A DNA stretch of 64,000 nt from Roseinatronobacter monicus (GTDB lineage Bacteria; Pseudomonadota; Alphaproteobacteria; Rhodobacterales; Rhodobacteraceae): assembly GCF_006716865.1 (NCBI RefSeq), contig NZ_VFPT01000001.1, positions 82,001 through 146,000 on the forward strand, written 5' to 3'. The notes beneath the pieces were generated by a model that was not told the DNA's origin, searched no databases, and saw nothing but the letters and a program-made list of their open reading frames with translations. Both the position numbers and the translations under genes were made by a program. Of this stretch, positions 29,906-39,381 are shown in pieces. The first letter of the stretch is position 1; every line of letters starts with the position of its first letter.

Positions 29906-30901
29906 ATGATGCACATGACCAACTTTCAAATGACGATCCAACAATGGCGCAAACGCTGGTCCTACCAGCCTTGGTTTCGCCGCTACGAATGCCTGGCCCT
30001 TGGTCTGGCCATCTGGGTCGTGGCAGCGCTGCTGTTCCTGCCGCCTTTTGGCAGGCCGGCACCACTTGGCGCGGCGGGTGTTATCCTATGGTACCTCGCG
30101 GGGTTCACGATGGCCGGGGTGCTTCTGACAGACCGTGAAAAGCCGATCCTTCTGAAACGTGCCACCAGCCTGAGCGTGATCATCCTGTTCTTCTGGCTGT
30201 TCTATCGTTACAGCGGAACGCGCTGGGACCGTGTGCAGGCCCAGTTCTTCGACTTCTCGCGCATGGATGGCGTGTGGGAAATGTACGCCCAAGGCCTGCT
30301 TGTCACGCTCCAGGTCGCGATCGTCGCTGCGGTCCTGTCGATCATCTTTGGCCTGACATTTGGAATCCTGCGCACACTCGGCAATCCTGTCATCAATCTG
30401 TTTCTGGGGCTGCATATCGACATCTTCCGTGCCCTGCCGCTTATCGTAAGCATGGTCCTAATCTTCTACGCTTTGCCCTTCGTGGGCATTCGCCTGCCGG
30501 CATTCTGGGCAGCAGTGCTGGCGCTGGTGCTGATGAACAGCGCATATCAGGCTGAAATATTCCGCGCAGGCATCGAGAGCATTCCGCGCGGTCAGATCGA
30601 CGCAGCCCGCGCGCTGGGGCTGGGGCCTGGCGCTACGATGCGTCATGTCATCCTACCTCAGGCATTCAAGATCGTAATCCCACCGCTGACGAACAACCTT
30701 GTCAGCCTCGTCAAGGACACAGCCGTCGCCTATGTCATAACAGTGCCGGAATTGCTGACCAACGCACAGCAAGCCGTGACTTGGAAACGCACACCGACAC
30801 CGCTCATCCTTTCGATGTTCGTCTATCTTGCGACACTGATACCGCTGATCCACCTGACCCGCCGCCTGGAACGTCGTCTGAACGCGAGAAACACAAGATG
30901 A
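29906..30901 (+). CDS. Amino-acid ABC transporter permease 1
   Basis: 331 residues of the His/Glu/Gln/Arg permease family. An N-terminal extension with three hydrophobic segments (~30-120) precedes the core permease domain (~125-325, beginning MYAQGLLVTLQVAIVAAVLS). The cytoplasmic EAA loop that docks on the ATPase reads AEIFRAGIESIPRGQIDAARALGL. Its stop overlaps the ATPase start by 4 bases (ATGA). Start at ATG 29906; in-frame ATGs at 29909, 29915 and 29930 leave the exact start open. Confidence 0.9.
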   Translation: MMHMTNFQMTIQQWRKRWSYQPWFRRYECLALGLAIWVVAALLFLPPFGRPAPLGAAGVILWYLAGFTMAGVLLTDREKPILLKRATSLSVIILFFWLFYRYSGTRWDRVQAQFFDFSRMDGVWEMYAQGLLVTLQVAIVAAVLSIIFGLTFGILRTLGNPVINLFLGLHIDIFRALPLIVSMVLIFYALPFVGIRLPAFWAAVLALVLMNSAYQAEIFRAGIESIPRGQIDAARALGLGPGATMRHVILPQAFKIVIPPLTNNLVSLVKDTAVAYVITVPELLTNAQQAVTWKRTPTPLILSMFVYLATLIPLIHLTRRLERRLNARNTR

Positions 30902-31668
30902 GCGCCGCACTAGAAGAAGCAACGCCGAACGCTGCTCAGGTGCCGATGATCGAGGCACGCGGCATCCACAAGTATTTCAGTGGCACGCATGTTCTGCGCG
31001 GGATCGATGCCCGCGTAGCCCATGGCGAAGTGGTCGCACTGATGGGACGATCCGGCAGCGGTAAGAGCACCTTCCTGCGCTGCCTGAACCGGATCGAGGA
31101 ACCCAGCGAAGGCGATGTGCTGATCGACGGCACGATTATCACGGACCTGCGGACCGATGTGAACAGTGTGCGGGCCGATATCGGGATGGTATTCCAGGAC
31201 TACAACCTGTTCCCGCACATGACCGCTTTAGAGAATGTTGCGCTGGGATTGATCCATGTTCGCAAACGTCCGCGCAGTGTGGCGCAGGACTTAGCCGCGA
31301 GTGCGCTCAAACAGGTCGGCTTAGCCGACCATCTGACCAAATACCCCAACCAGCTCTCTGGCGGGCAGCAGCAGCGCGTTGCGATCGCACGCTCGCTCGC
31401 GATGCGGCCGAAGGCAATCCTGTTCGACGAGCCGACATCAGCACTTGACCCGGAAATGGTGCACGAAGTGCTCGACGTCATGCGCACCCTTGCATCAGAA
31501 GGAATGACAATGGTCGTTGTCAGTCACGAGATCGGCTTCCTGCGTAAGGTTGCCGACCAGCTGATCATGTTTGACGACGGCATGGTCATTGAACGTGGAC
31601 CGACCGAGCGAGTGCTCGACGCGCCCGAACATGCGCGGACCCGCGAGTTCTTGGGGGCATTGAAATGA
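30898..31668 (+). CDS. Amino-acid ABC transporter ATPase
   Basis: 256 residues. Walker A GRSGSGKS (50-57), Q-loop Q100, signature LSGGQQQR (153-160), Walker [13 protein letters not shown] (174-185), switch His in VVVSHEIGF. This is the GlnQ/HisP-type polar amino-acid ATPase that powers the two permeases. ATG 30898 overlaps the permease 1 stop, and its own stop overlaps the start of permease 2 (ATGA at 31665-31668), so the four genes were one coupled operon before the IS1595 insertion. Confidence 0.93.
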   Translation: MSAALEEATPNAAQVPMIEARGIHKYFSGTHVLRGIDARVAHGEVVALMGRSGSGKSTFLRCLNRIEEPSEGDVLIDGTIITDLRTDVNSVRADIGMVFQDYNLFPHMTALENVALGLIHVRKRPRSVAQDLAASALKQVGLADHLTKYPNQLSGGQQQRVAIARSLAMRPKAILFDEPTSALDPEMVHEVLDVMRTLASEGMTMVVVSHEIGFLRKVADQLIMFDDGMVIERGPTERVLDAPEHARTREFLGALK

Positions 31669-31716
31669 CTGGCACACTGACACAACCGCGGCCGATGCTG
31701 CTGGCACTAATGTTTT

Positions 31717-32768
31717 GGCTCAATTAGCGTTTGTTATGCGTGCCCATGTGCGATAGAACATATAGTGAACATACTGTGTGGAGGGGTATATATGGACCAC
31801 GACATCTTTCTGGTTTGGCTCAATGAGACGGATAACCTCTCGCCGGACCAGCGCGCCGAGGCGAGTCGGATCCTTTCTGGGTCTCCGTCATTGCAGGCGG
31901 TGGTCGATCTCCTTGAGGCAAAGGTTCGTGAGGACCGTATCTGCCCGCACTGCGCTTCAGAAGGAGCTATCATCAGGGGTCATGCAAGTGGCCTTTCCCG
32001 GTTCTTTTGCAAAGGCTGCGGCAAAACCTTCAACGCGTTGACCGGTACTCCGCTGGCGCGCCTGCGCCACAAGGGCCGTTGGGCAGAGTTCGCTGCTTCG
32101 TTACGTGACGGCGAAACGGTAAAGGTATCCGCTGAGCGTTGCATGGTGGCGCGCACGACCGCTTTTCGTTGGCGTCATCGTTTTCTTCGGGCGGTGACGG
32201 CTGGGGCGATCAAGTTGCGCGGCATCGTCGAAGCCGACGAGACCTTCTTTCTGAGCAGCCGAAAAGGTGAACGAAACCTTGATCGTAAGGCCCGTAAACG
32301 TGGCGGCAAGGCCGCCAAACGCGGCTTGTCGGAGGAGCAGGTTCCGGTCTTGGTCGCAGCCGACCGATCCGGCACCACCATAAGTGCTGTCTTGCCAGCA
32401 GTGACGGCCGCACATCTGCAGGCGGTTTTGCAGCCGCTTCTCGATCCTGATGCGCTCTTGGTCACTGATGGCTGCACCAGTTACCCGCCTTGCGCAGCAG
32501 CAATGGGCATCAGCCATGAAAGCCTCAACCAGACTGCAGGACAACGTGTTCGCGGGGAGTTGCACATTCAAACCGTGAACAGTCGACATGAGCGGCTCAA
32601 GACATTCCTGCGGCGCCATCGCGGCATCGCAACCAAGTACTTGGACAGCTACCTGCGCTGGTTTCAACTTGCAGTCATTCCAAAACACCAAACTCCCCGC
32701 GCGATACTCGCCGCCGCCGCAGGAATCCTGCCTATCTCAAGGCACGCATAATTAACGCCAATTGAGCC
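31717..32768 (+). mobile_element. IS1595-family element
   Basis: 1052 bp. Terminal inverted repeats start GGCTCAATTAGCGTTTGTTA (left) and GGCTCAATTGGCGTTAATTA (right, reversed). The 8-bp TSD AATGTTTT lies at 31709-31716 and 32769-32776; eight bases is the family norm. One intact transposase gene. Confidence 0.93.
31792..32751 (+). CDS. IS1595-family transposase (319 aa)
   Basis: Starts at ATG 31792 (MDHDIFLVWLNE, GGAGGGG upstream), 9 codons inside the longest frame. N-terminal zinc ribbon (CPHC...CKGC, about residues 48-75) that marks ISXO2-like transposases, then a DDE core with D in IVEADETFFLSSRKG, D in LLVTDGCTSYP and H/E-containing VNSRHERLKTFLRRHRG (the third acidic residue is the E of HERLK or replaced, as in other ISXO2-like enzymes that use a modified triad). 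Length and ends are complete, so the element may be active. Confidence 0.92.
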   Translation: MDHDIFLVWLNETDNLSPDQRAEASRILSGSPSLQAVVDLLEAKVREDRICPHCASEGAIIRGHASGLSRFFCKGCGKTFNALTGTPLARLRHKGRWAEFAASLRDGETVKVSAERCMVARTTAFRWRHRFLRAVTAGAIKLRGIVEADETFFLSSRKGERNLDRKARKRGGKAAKRGLSEEQVPVLVAADRSGTTISAVLPAVTAAHLQAVLQPLLDPDALLVTDGCTSYPPCAAAMGISHESLNQTAGQRVRGELHIQTVNSRHERLKTFLRRHRGIATKYLDSYLRWFQLAVIPKHQTPRAILAAAAGILPISRHA

Positions 32769-33691
32769 AATGTTTTTCGCCGGGCTCGGCTACTTGCTGG
32801 CCACCCCCGTGACCACCGGCGTCGCGGTTTGGATGGATGTTTCGGCCACAGTGGGCGTGTTCGTTCTGTTCCTTCTGCTGTTCGTCCCTTTGCAGATCGA
32901 CAGGCGCGCGCCGGATTGGCTGAAGAACCTGTCGGCATTGGCGCTGTTCGTCCTTCTGGCGGCTGCGTTTTTTCGCTGGGCGAATGCAGACTGGGGGCGT
33001 CTTGGCCACCTGTTCTTCAATTTTGAAGTGATGAGCCGCCCGGGCGTGATGTTGCGAATGTTGGGCGGGCTGTGGATCGCCTTACAGGTCTTCCTGTTCT
33101 CTCTGGTCTTGGCCACGCTTCTAGGCATCTTCATGGCGGTCGTGCGTAGCATCGTGAACGACGCGTTTTTGAATTTCTTCATCGACGCTTACGTTGATGT
33201 GTTTCGCGCAGTGCCACCAATCGTGCTGCTCCTGGTGACTTATTCGGCACTGCCTTATTCGGGTATTGTCCTGTCGCCATTCGCCACAGGCGTGGTAGTT
33301 CTTGCTTTGGTCGAGGGCGCATACCTTACCGAAGTGTTCCGTGCCGGAATCGAAGCGATCAATCGCAACCAGGTGTTGAGCGCGCGCAGTATTGGCCTGA
33401 GTGCCTGGCAGGCCATGCGATTGGTGGTGCTTCCTCAATCCGTGCGGATTGTATTGCCGGATTACTCCAACCGGCTGATCGGCCTGATGAAACGCACCGC
33501 AGAGTGCTCGGTCATTGCCATCGCCGAAATCCTCAAGGTTGCGCAGGATCTTCAGTCCCAGTTCGTGAATGCCACGCCGTTGATCGTTGGCGCGCTGCTT
33601 TACATGGCAGTGCTATTCCCCATGACGCGAATCGTATCACGAATAGAGAGGTCGCGACCGCGGAACTAAATCTTGAGCGGCGAGGCTTAGT

Positions 33692-33868
33692 GTGGATGTG
33701 AAATTCATCATGCGCGACTTGCCCTGTTTTGTTGGGGTGAAGAAGGGCAAGTTCGATCTGCGGCAATGGATCAACCTCTTTATCATGCGCAAAACCTTGG
33801 GTGGCGAGTTGAACGAATTGACGCAGGAATGGTTCGGTCAGCCGTTGCCACCCTTGCCAACACTCTGA
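33692..33868 (+). pseudogene. C-terminal remnant of a second periplasmic binding protein
   Basis: 58 codons ending [43 protein letters not shown]. The ...GELNxLxxxWFG..LP.LP.L ending is characteristic of family-3 amino-acid binding proteins. No signal peptide or N-terminal lobe is present; the sequence upstream belongs to the end of permease 2. So a deletion has removed most of a second binding-protein gene. It sits 53 bases before the BztD-like ATPase gene. Confidence 0.65.
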
Positions 33869-33921
33869 TTCCAATAACCTTTCCACCTCGCGGTGATAAG
33901 GCAAGCTTAGAAAGAACCACC

Positions 33922-34725
33922 ATGACCGAGATACAGCTTGACCCCGGCATAGACCGCGAGATCAACACCAGCGCGATGAAAGTGACCGACGAGGTTGCGA
34001 TTCAGATCACCGGCATGAACAAATGGTATGGCTCGTTCCATGTGCTGCGCGACATCGACATTACGGTCAATCGCGGTGAACGGATCGTGGTTTGCGGCCC
34101 TTCGGGTTCGGGGAAATCGACACTGATCCGCTGTATAAACCGTCTGGAAGAACATCAGTCAGGGCAGATCATTGTCGACGGCACCGAATTGACAGGTGAT
34201 TTGAAGAACATCGACAAGGTGCGCTCAGAGGTCGGGATGGTGTTTCAGCATTTCAACCTGTTCCCACATCTGACCATTCTGGAAAACTGCACCCTTGCGC
34301 CCATCTGGGTGCGCAAGGTGCCCAAACGCGAAGCCGAAGAAACGGCGATGCATTTTCTGGAAAAGGTGAAAATTCCCGAACAGGCGTTGAAATATCCCGG
34401 CCAGTTGTCCGGCGGGCAGCAACAGCGCGTCGCCATCGCGCGGTCATTGTGCATGAAGCCGCGCATCATGCTGTTTGACGAACCGACCTCGGCGCTGGAC
34501 CCCGAGATGATCAAGGAAGTGCTCGATACCATGATCGCGCTGGCGGAAGAGGGCATGACCATGCTGTGCGTGACGCATGAAATGGGCTTTGCCCAAGCGG
34601 TGGCAAACCGCGTGATCTTTATGGATCAAGGCCAGATCGTGGAACAGAACGAGCCGCGCGAGTTCTTCAACAACCCCAAATCAGAGCGCACAAAGCTGTT
34701 TCTCAGCCAGATTCTGGGGCATTGA
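33922..34725 (+). CDS. bztD: BztD/AapP-type general L-amino-acid ABC ATPase
   Basis: 267 residues starting [16 protein letters not shown] reject the longer frame from 33766, which overlaps the binding-protein remnant. Walker A GPSGSGKS (59-66), Q-loop in [12 protein letters not shown], signature LSGGQQQR, Walker [14 protein letters not shown], His switch in [16 protein letters not shown]. Closely resembles the ATPase of the glutamate/glutamine/aspartate/asparagine (Bzt) or general amino-acid (Aap) systems of Rhodobacterales and rhizobia. Here its own permease genes are absent and only a scrap of a binding-protein gene precedes it, so it is either an orphan left by deletion or now serves the upstream permeases. 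Confidence 0.88.
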   Translation: MTEIQLDPGIDREINTSAMKVTDEVAIQITGMNKWYGSFHVLRDIDITVNRGERIVVCGPSGSGKSTLIRCINRLEEHQSGQIIVDGTELTGDLKNIDKVRSEVGMVFQHFNLFPHLTILENCTLAPIWVRKVPKREAEETAMHFLEKVKIPEQALKYPGQLSGGQQQRVAIARSLCMKPRIMLFDEPTSALDPEMIKEVLDTMIALAEEGMTMLCVTHEMGFAQAVANRVIFMDQGQIVEQNEPREFFNNPKSERTKLFLSQILGH

Positions 34726-35126
34726 GGCAAGCACAATTAAGTTGTATTTTGCCAAACGTCCGGTTGGGTGAAGGTTTTTTGATGCGGGTCGCGGCGGAAC
34801 GCTGCACACTGGCGCGACCACGACCCGCGTTGGAAAACCTCCCAAGGAGGAAGCGGCGGGGGTCTTGGATCATCCTATGGGGAAAGTGTGCAGACGGTTG
34901 GGGCGACAGCTGGTTCAAGGGTGCTGCCGAAGGTGTGCATGGCGCCTAATACGGGGACAATCACGCCTGATGATGGCAGCCACTCACGTCCCCCGAGGCC
35001 GGATTCCAGACATCAAATGCGCCGGTTTCAGGTCGCGCCAATATAACGTGGCCAGTCGGGCGGCGGGGCCAACAAAACCGGTATCGGCCATAATGCGGCT
35101 CAACCCTATATTTACAAGGAAAAGGA
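34726..35126. other. Non-coding segment, 401 bases
   Basis: No supported gene. A 7-bp stem CGGGTCG / CGACCCG (34785-34791, 34821-34827) and a small CCTCC..GGAGG hairpin near 34845 could act as transcription stops after the ATPase gene. I looked for cobalamin, glycine, SAM-II and TPP riboswitch cores and for a tRNA and saw none. Confidence 0.45.
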
Positions 35127-35516
35127 CTAGCTTACGGCAATGGGGACAGGGCGCCCCTGTTCATCCAATGCGACGAAGGTAAAATTCGCCTCTGTCACCT
35201 TTTCGCTTGCCTCAGTCGCACGCGGACGCCGCCAAGCATCCACATGGATCGTCATAGAGGTGCGCCCCAGCCGGACAAGCGACGCATAAAGCGAAACCTC
35301 GTCGCCCACCTTGATCGGGCGGTGAAAGATCATTGCGTCGACTGCGATTGTGGCGCTGCGCCCACCAGAGGTGCGCGCGGCCACGCTACCGGCAGCAAGG
35401 TCCATCTGACTCATGACCCAGCCGCCGAAAATATCACCAGACGGGTTTGTATCGGCGGGCATTGCGACAGTTCGGATCGTCGGGCTTTCAGATGGCGGCT
35501 GGTCTTCGCGGCTCAT
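35127..35516 (-). CDS. Acyl-CoA thioesterase, hotdog fold (YciA-like)
   Basis: 129 residues, typical of single-domain hotdog thioesterases that hydrolyse acyl-CoA to free acid and CoA in the cytosol. The family motif PADTNPSGDIFGGWVMSQMDLAAG (residues ~20-43) contains the catalytic Asp/Asn-type segment and active-site helix; IFHRPIKVGDEVSLYASL follows. Start ATG 35516. Lies downstream of the class-V aminotransferase gene on the same strand with a 143-base gap, so co-transcription is uncertain. Confidence 0.9.
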   Translation of the reverse strand: MSREDQPPSESPTIRTVAMPADTNPSGDIFGGWVMSQMDLAAGSVAARTSGGRSATIAVDAMIFHRPIKVGDEVSLYASLVRLGRTSMTIHVDAWRRPRATEASEKVTEANFTFVALDEQGRPVPIAVS

Positions 35517-35659
35517 GTCATTCCCTCGCTCGGTTGCAGATATGCGGCCTTGTTATGTCACTATACCAAAACGCGCTCGAGCTGAACCTGACGAATTGTT
35601 GGTCACGACCTATACAGGACTGTCTATACCACTTGCCCACCGATCAGGAAGCGGAGGGT

Positions 35660-37105
35660 TTACGCGGCCCGCCCTGCACCCGTTTCGGGTGTGAAAACTG
35701 CGCGCGCGGGGTCACACCTGTAATGATGGCCCAGATCATCTGCGCTATGGGCAAGGGCGCTGACGCTGTTCAGGATATAGTCCACCTTGCTGTCCTCCAT
35801 CAGAACACTCAGATTGAGGCGCGTGAATCCCGGCTTGGCCATTTCATCGCCCGCCAGAATGGCGCGGCGCAAGGTTTCGGATGCCGCCGCGTCTATTCCC
35901 AGCAACCTGTGCACATAGGGGCCAGCGCAGGCACACCCACCCCGCGCCTGAATACCATAAAGGTCACTCAGCATCCGTGTGACCAATTGCTGGTGCACAT
36001 ACCCGCCCCGCCCGTCACGCACCCTGAACGACGCCAGCGGCAGACCGGCCAAGCCTTGCGCGCCCAACACTTCGATACGTGGATGGTTGCGCCATGCCGC
36101 GTCAATCCGTACGCAGAGCGCAGCATGGCGGGTAGTCATGAAATCCTGCCCGATCACCTCTTTCACCAGAAACACGAGGGCGGCCCGAATATCGCCGGGC
36201 ACATTCGGGGTGCCTGCTTCTTCGCGGACCACCAGACTGGGGCTGTAATCATGTGTGTCCGGCGACACAAAGCGGACGGTTCCACCGCCGGACTGGCTGG
36301 GCTGGGTCATCCGTACCGCGTCATGGCGCAGGATCATCACACCCGAAGCCCCCGGCCCACCCGGAAACTTATGGGGCGACAGGACAATGGCATCAATTGG
36401 CGCGTCCGGGGCAGGGGTCATGGCGATGGGCAGATAAGGCGCGCCGCCCGCGTAATCCCAGACCATCATTGCCCCCGCCGCCTTGACCTGACGGGTGAGC
36501 GCCGCGACATCGGTCACAATTCCGGTGATGTTTGACGCAGCCGAGAACGCGCAAATTACCGGGCGGTCACACTCCAGCAGCTGCGCCAGTTGTCCCCGGT
36601 CCGGCCCCCCATCTGGCGCTTCATCCAGCGCGATCACCTCTGCCCCGCTTTCGCGCCATGGCAGAATATTGGAATGATGCTCGTACGGGCCAAGCAGAAC
36701 CCGCACACCTGCCCCCGCGCCAAGCAGTGCGACCAGACGGTTGATCCCGGCGGTCGCGCCCGCCCCGCAAAACACCACTGCATGCTCATCTCCCGCACCG
36801 CAGGCACGCGCAATAACGGCACGGGCCGCGCGCCGAAGTTTGGTCATGAAGCAACCGCAAAATGAAGCTTCGGTATGGCTGTTGGCATAATAGGGCAGCA
36901 CATGTTCAAGCATAAACTGCTCGACCTGCATCAACGCCCGCCCAGAGGCCGTGTAATCGGCATAGACCAGAGCGCGCGGGCCGAAGGGGCCGTCGAACAT
37001 TGCGCCATCACCGATCAACCCGGCCCGCAAGCTTGTCAGCGGGTCATCCGTGGCCAGCATTGCATGAAACGCGGCGAAAGAAGGGGTGGTTTGTGGGGTG
37101 TGCAT
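35660..37105 (-). CDS. Aminotransferase class V / SufS-like PLP enzyme (481 aa)
   Basis: Fold-type I PLP enzyme. EHHSN (about residues 142-146) stacks on the cofactor, D in MVWDYAGGAPYLPI, and the Schiff-base lysine K246 in VLSPHKFPGGPG. It contains GGCACAGPYVHR near residue 400, a cysteine-containing loop that could accept sulfur, so a desulfurase/selenocysteine-lyase-like role is possible, but substrate is unknown. Longer than a standard SufS (~410). ATG 37105 (MHTPQTTPS) was chosen over 37117. Divergent from an Lrp-type regulator 100 bases away, which probably controls it. Confidence 0.85.
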   Translation of the reverse strand: MHTPQTTPSFAAFHAMLATDDPLTSLRAGLIGDGAMFDGPFGPRALVYADYTASGRALMQVEQFMLEHVLPYYANSHTEASFCGCFMTKLRRAARAVIARACGAGDEHAVVFCGAGATAGINRLVALLGAGAGVRVLLGPYEHHSNILPWRESGAEVIALDEAPDGGPDRGQLAQLLECDRPVICAFSAASNITGIVTDVAALTRQVKAAGAMMVWDYAGGAPYLPIAMTPAPDAPIDAIVLSPHKFPGGPGASGVMILRHDAVRMTQPSQSGGGTVRFVSPDTHDYSPSLVVREEAGTPNVPGDIRAALVFLVKEVIGQDFMTTRHAALCVRIDAAWRNHPRIEVLGAQGLAGLPLASFRVRDGRGGYVHQQLVTRMLSDLYGIQARGGCACAGPYVHRLLGIDAAASETLRRAILAGDEMAKPGFTRLNLSVLMEDSKVDYILNSVSALAHSADDLGHHYRCDPARAVFTPETGAGRAA

Positions 37106-37205
37106 TGTTCCGTCCAAGGGCTAAGGTCTCGACACAGACAGATTACTCTGCTCGCAGGCGCAAATTCCCCCAAATTCTGGTTCAATTGTCCGAAATCTGT
37201 GTCAT

Positions 37206-37688
37206 ATGATCTGCATGAAGGACAAATTCGACGAAACTGATATCCGAATGCTGAATACGCTTCAGAATGAAGCAGGTTTGTCCCAGCGCGAACTGGCCGA
37301 GCGGGTGGGCCTGTCGCAGAATGCCTGCTGGCGACGGTTGCAGCGCTTGCAAAGCGCCGGAATTCTGAAAGGCACGCGCACGCTGGTTGACCTCAGCGCT
37401 TTGGGGCTGGACCTGACGGTTTTCGTGATGATCCGCACCCGGCATCATTCGCGCGACTGGTCGCAAAGCTTTGCGCGACATGTAACCGGTTTGCCCGAGG
37501 TGATTGATTGCCACCGGATCGGTGGCGACTGGGATTATATGCTCAAGGTCGTCACACGCGGCATGGCGGGATATGACATCTTCTATCAACGGCTGATCAA
37601 CGGGTTCGAATTCGACACGGTGACGGGGCTGTTCTCGATGGAAGGGATTTTGGAGAACCGCGCCGTTGATCTGAACCGCCTTACCTGA
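37206..37688 (+). CDS. Lrp/AsnC-family transcriptional regulator
   Basis: 160 residues: N-terminal winged helix-turn-helix (DIRMLNTLQNEAGLSQRELAERVGLSQNACWRRLQRL, ~10-45) and C-terminal RAM/AsnC ligand-binding domain (from ~70, with DCHRIGGDWDYMLKVVTRGMAGYDIFYQRLI). Such proteins respond to amino acids and typically regulate the gene next to them; here the divergent class-V aminotransferase is the obvious target. Starts at ATG 37206 or 37215. A hairpin follows the stop. Confidence 0.92.
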   Translation: MICMKDKFDETDIRMLNTLQNEAGLSQRELAERVGLSQNACWRRLQRLQSAGILKGTRTLVDLSALGLDLTVFVMIRTRHHSRDWSQSFARHVTGLPEVIDCHRIGGDWDYMLKVVTRGMAGYDIFYQRLINGFEFDTVTGLFSMEGILENRAVDLNRLT

Positions 37689-37701
37689 GCTTGCGCGCTT
37701 T

Positions 37702-37721
37702 GCCCCCCGTCATGAGGGGGC
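37702..37721 (+). terminator. Rho-independent-like terminator after the Lrp gene
   Basis: GCCCCC / GGGGGC stem with an 8-base loop, 14 bases after the stop codon and followed by TTT. Short U-run, so termination strength is uncertain. Confidence 0.55.
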
Positions 37722-37871
37722 TTTGCACGACACCCCATGCCCGTGCTTGAGGGGCTTGTCGCGCGATTTTGTGGGTGGTCACATGGGCCAAGCATTCTGT
37801 TGCCCAGCCCACGATACCAAGGGCCTGACGTCCCCCACTTGCCGCCATCGTTTACATCTGCGTGCGGGTGG

Positions 37872-37925
37872 GCGTGCGTGCGTCACGCAGCTGTGGCCTA
37901 TTGGCGCCCCGTCACGCACGCACGC
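37872..37925. terminator. 12-bp inverted repeat at the end of the PAS gene
   Basis: GCGTGCGTGCGT (37872-37883) pairs perfectly with ACGCACGCACGC (37914-37925) across 30 bases. It overlaps the last codons and stop of the - strand PAS gene and could end transcription from that side. Confidence 0.4.
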
Positions 37926-39381
37926 GCGTTCCGACATGGCGTGCGGAGCGTGGCTTTCGCGGGGCATCCGGGATGTGTGGCCGTTCTGATGACAGGTGTC
38001 TTGGCTCGCCTTCGGGAAAGCGCAGTATGGGTTCGGGGCGGTTCAGCAGGTCAATCTGCAAATCCTGTTCGCGCCGGTCACGTCCGGCGGCTTTTTCGGC
38101 ATACTGAAAACTCAGCATAATATTGCCCCCGCTCAGCCAGTTGCCTGTCACATTGACAGATGTCCCGCTTTGCAGCGTGATTGTGCCCGTCACGGGCGCG
38201 CGGTCGGTCTGGGTCGAGAGGAACTCGGCCAGTTGTGCCCAGAAAGCTGTCGGCGCGCTGTTGTCTGACCAATGCCGCAGCGCTTGGGGCAAGCCCTTGT
38301 CGCCCAGATCGGTGCAGGGGTCTGTCTTCCATAACTGGACATATTGCGCATTTGCCAGCAGCGCTTGCCCCCCAAGGCCGAATACAACAATTCCCTGTTG
38401 CAGGTGGTCAAGAACCTTGTGCGCGGTTTCAATCTCGGCGCGGAAACTGCGTGTCAAACCCGCCTCGGTGGTTACATCCTGAATGAACAATGCGATGGCC
38501 CCATTGGGTTGGGGGCGGCCGTTGACAAGGTAGGTGCGGCCGTCATCCAAGCACCATTCTTCGACATAATCCCCATTCGCGGCCGCTTTCTCCATGTCCA
38601 GAATGTCATTGCGCCATGAATTGAAATCTTTTGGCTCTGGTAACATGCGGATTTCGCGCAAGGCATAGAGAACCTGCTCGAAACTGGGGCGTGCGGCAAG
38701 AAACAGGGGTTCAAGCCCTGTCAGATCGACCAGCGCGGGGTTGAACACTTGCAAGCGGCGCTCAACGTCAAACAGGGCCAGCCCGATTGGCAGGCAGGCA
38801 AAGGTCCGCGTCAGGATCTGGAGGGTTTCGCGGCGCGCTGCTTCGGACTGCACGGCGGCGTCTATGGGGGTGGCGAAATGTATGACATATGCGCCTTCCT
38901 CCAACTGGTTATGCGAGAACCAATGCGTCTGGCCCTGCTTTTTGAATGCGAGGCGGTTCTCTGGCAGGGTTTCGGTCTGCGCAAACAGATCGGGCAGGGG
39001 CCATGCGAGCGCATGATCTGCCTGCTCAAACCCCTGAAGCGCCTGAAGATAGGCCGTATTTGCCCAGATGATATTGCCATGCGCATCGCTTTGCCAGACG
39101 AGTGTCGGCAGATTGCGCACCACAGCGCGCAAGGTTTTCAGTTCCTTTTGCTGGGCATCATGGCTGAGGCGGTCAATGGCCAGCAATGCCCCCTCGTCCA
39201 GCGTGTCGGTCAGCCGCAACTGCATCAGATACCGTATTGGGGCTCGGCACGAATCACGGCCGTTGTGAATTGAAATCCGAGGTTGATTGATGTGTCGTTG
39301 CCCTTGGCACGCTGGGCTGCGTGTCAACGGGGTCGTGCTGTGAAGCGCGCCCCAAGATATCCAATACGAAAGGGCAACGAC

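Larger units (their letters stand above)
31665..33669 (+). pseudogene. Amino-acid ABC permease 2, 5' end interrupted by IS1595
   Basis: Original start ATG 31665 ([17 protein letters not shown]...). The frame is broken after codon 17 by the IS1595 element; removing 31717-32768 and one 8-bp duplication gives one frame of 315 codons. The remaining 3' part is open from ATG 32770, an in-frame methionine (original M16) recreated by the duplication AATGTTTT, so 299 of 314 residues could still be made if ribosomes start there; no Shine-Dalgarno precedes it. Permease features: core domain from MLRMLGGLWIALQVFLF, EAA loop TEVFRAGIEAINRNQVLSARSIGL, terminal IVSRIERSRPRN. Loss of the first hydrophobic residues and of coupling to the ATPase probably lowers or abolishes function. 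Confidence 0.85.

Noticed and set aside
33766..33921. 52-residue N-terminal extension of the BztD-like ATPase
   Set aside because: It overlaps the binding-protein remnant in another frame and the family N-terminus starts at 33922.
34726..35126. Riboswitch upstream of a transporter or metabolic gene
   Set aside because: Strong GC stems only; none of the riboswitch cores I know is present and no gene starts downstream on the + strand.
35447..36535. 362-residue + strand frame opposite the class-V aminotransferase
   Set aside because: Shadow of a strongly supported gene; no ribosome site and a Pro/His/Arg-rich translation.
37912..39327. 471-residue PAS protein as an independent gene
   Set aside because: Its first ~30 residues are IS110-B end sequence; it is the 3' part of the split PAS gene.
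39283..39381. 33-residue N-terminal extension of the IS110-B transposase
   Set aside because: It covers the non-coding left end; ATG 39382 with AAAGGG upstream matches the family start.
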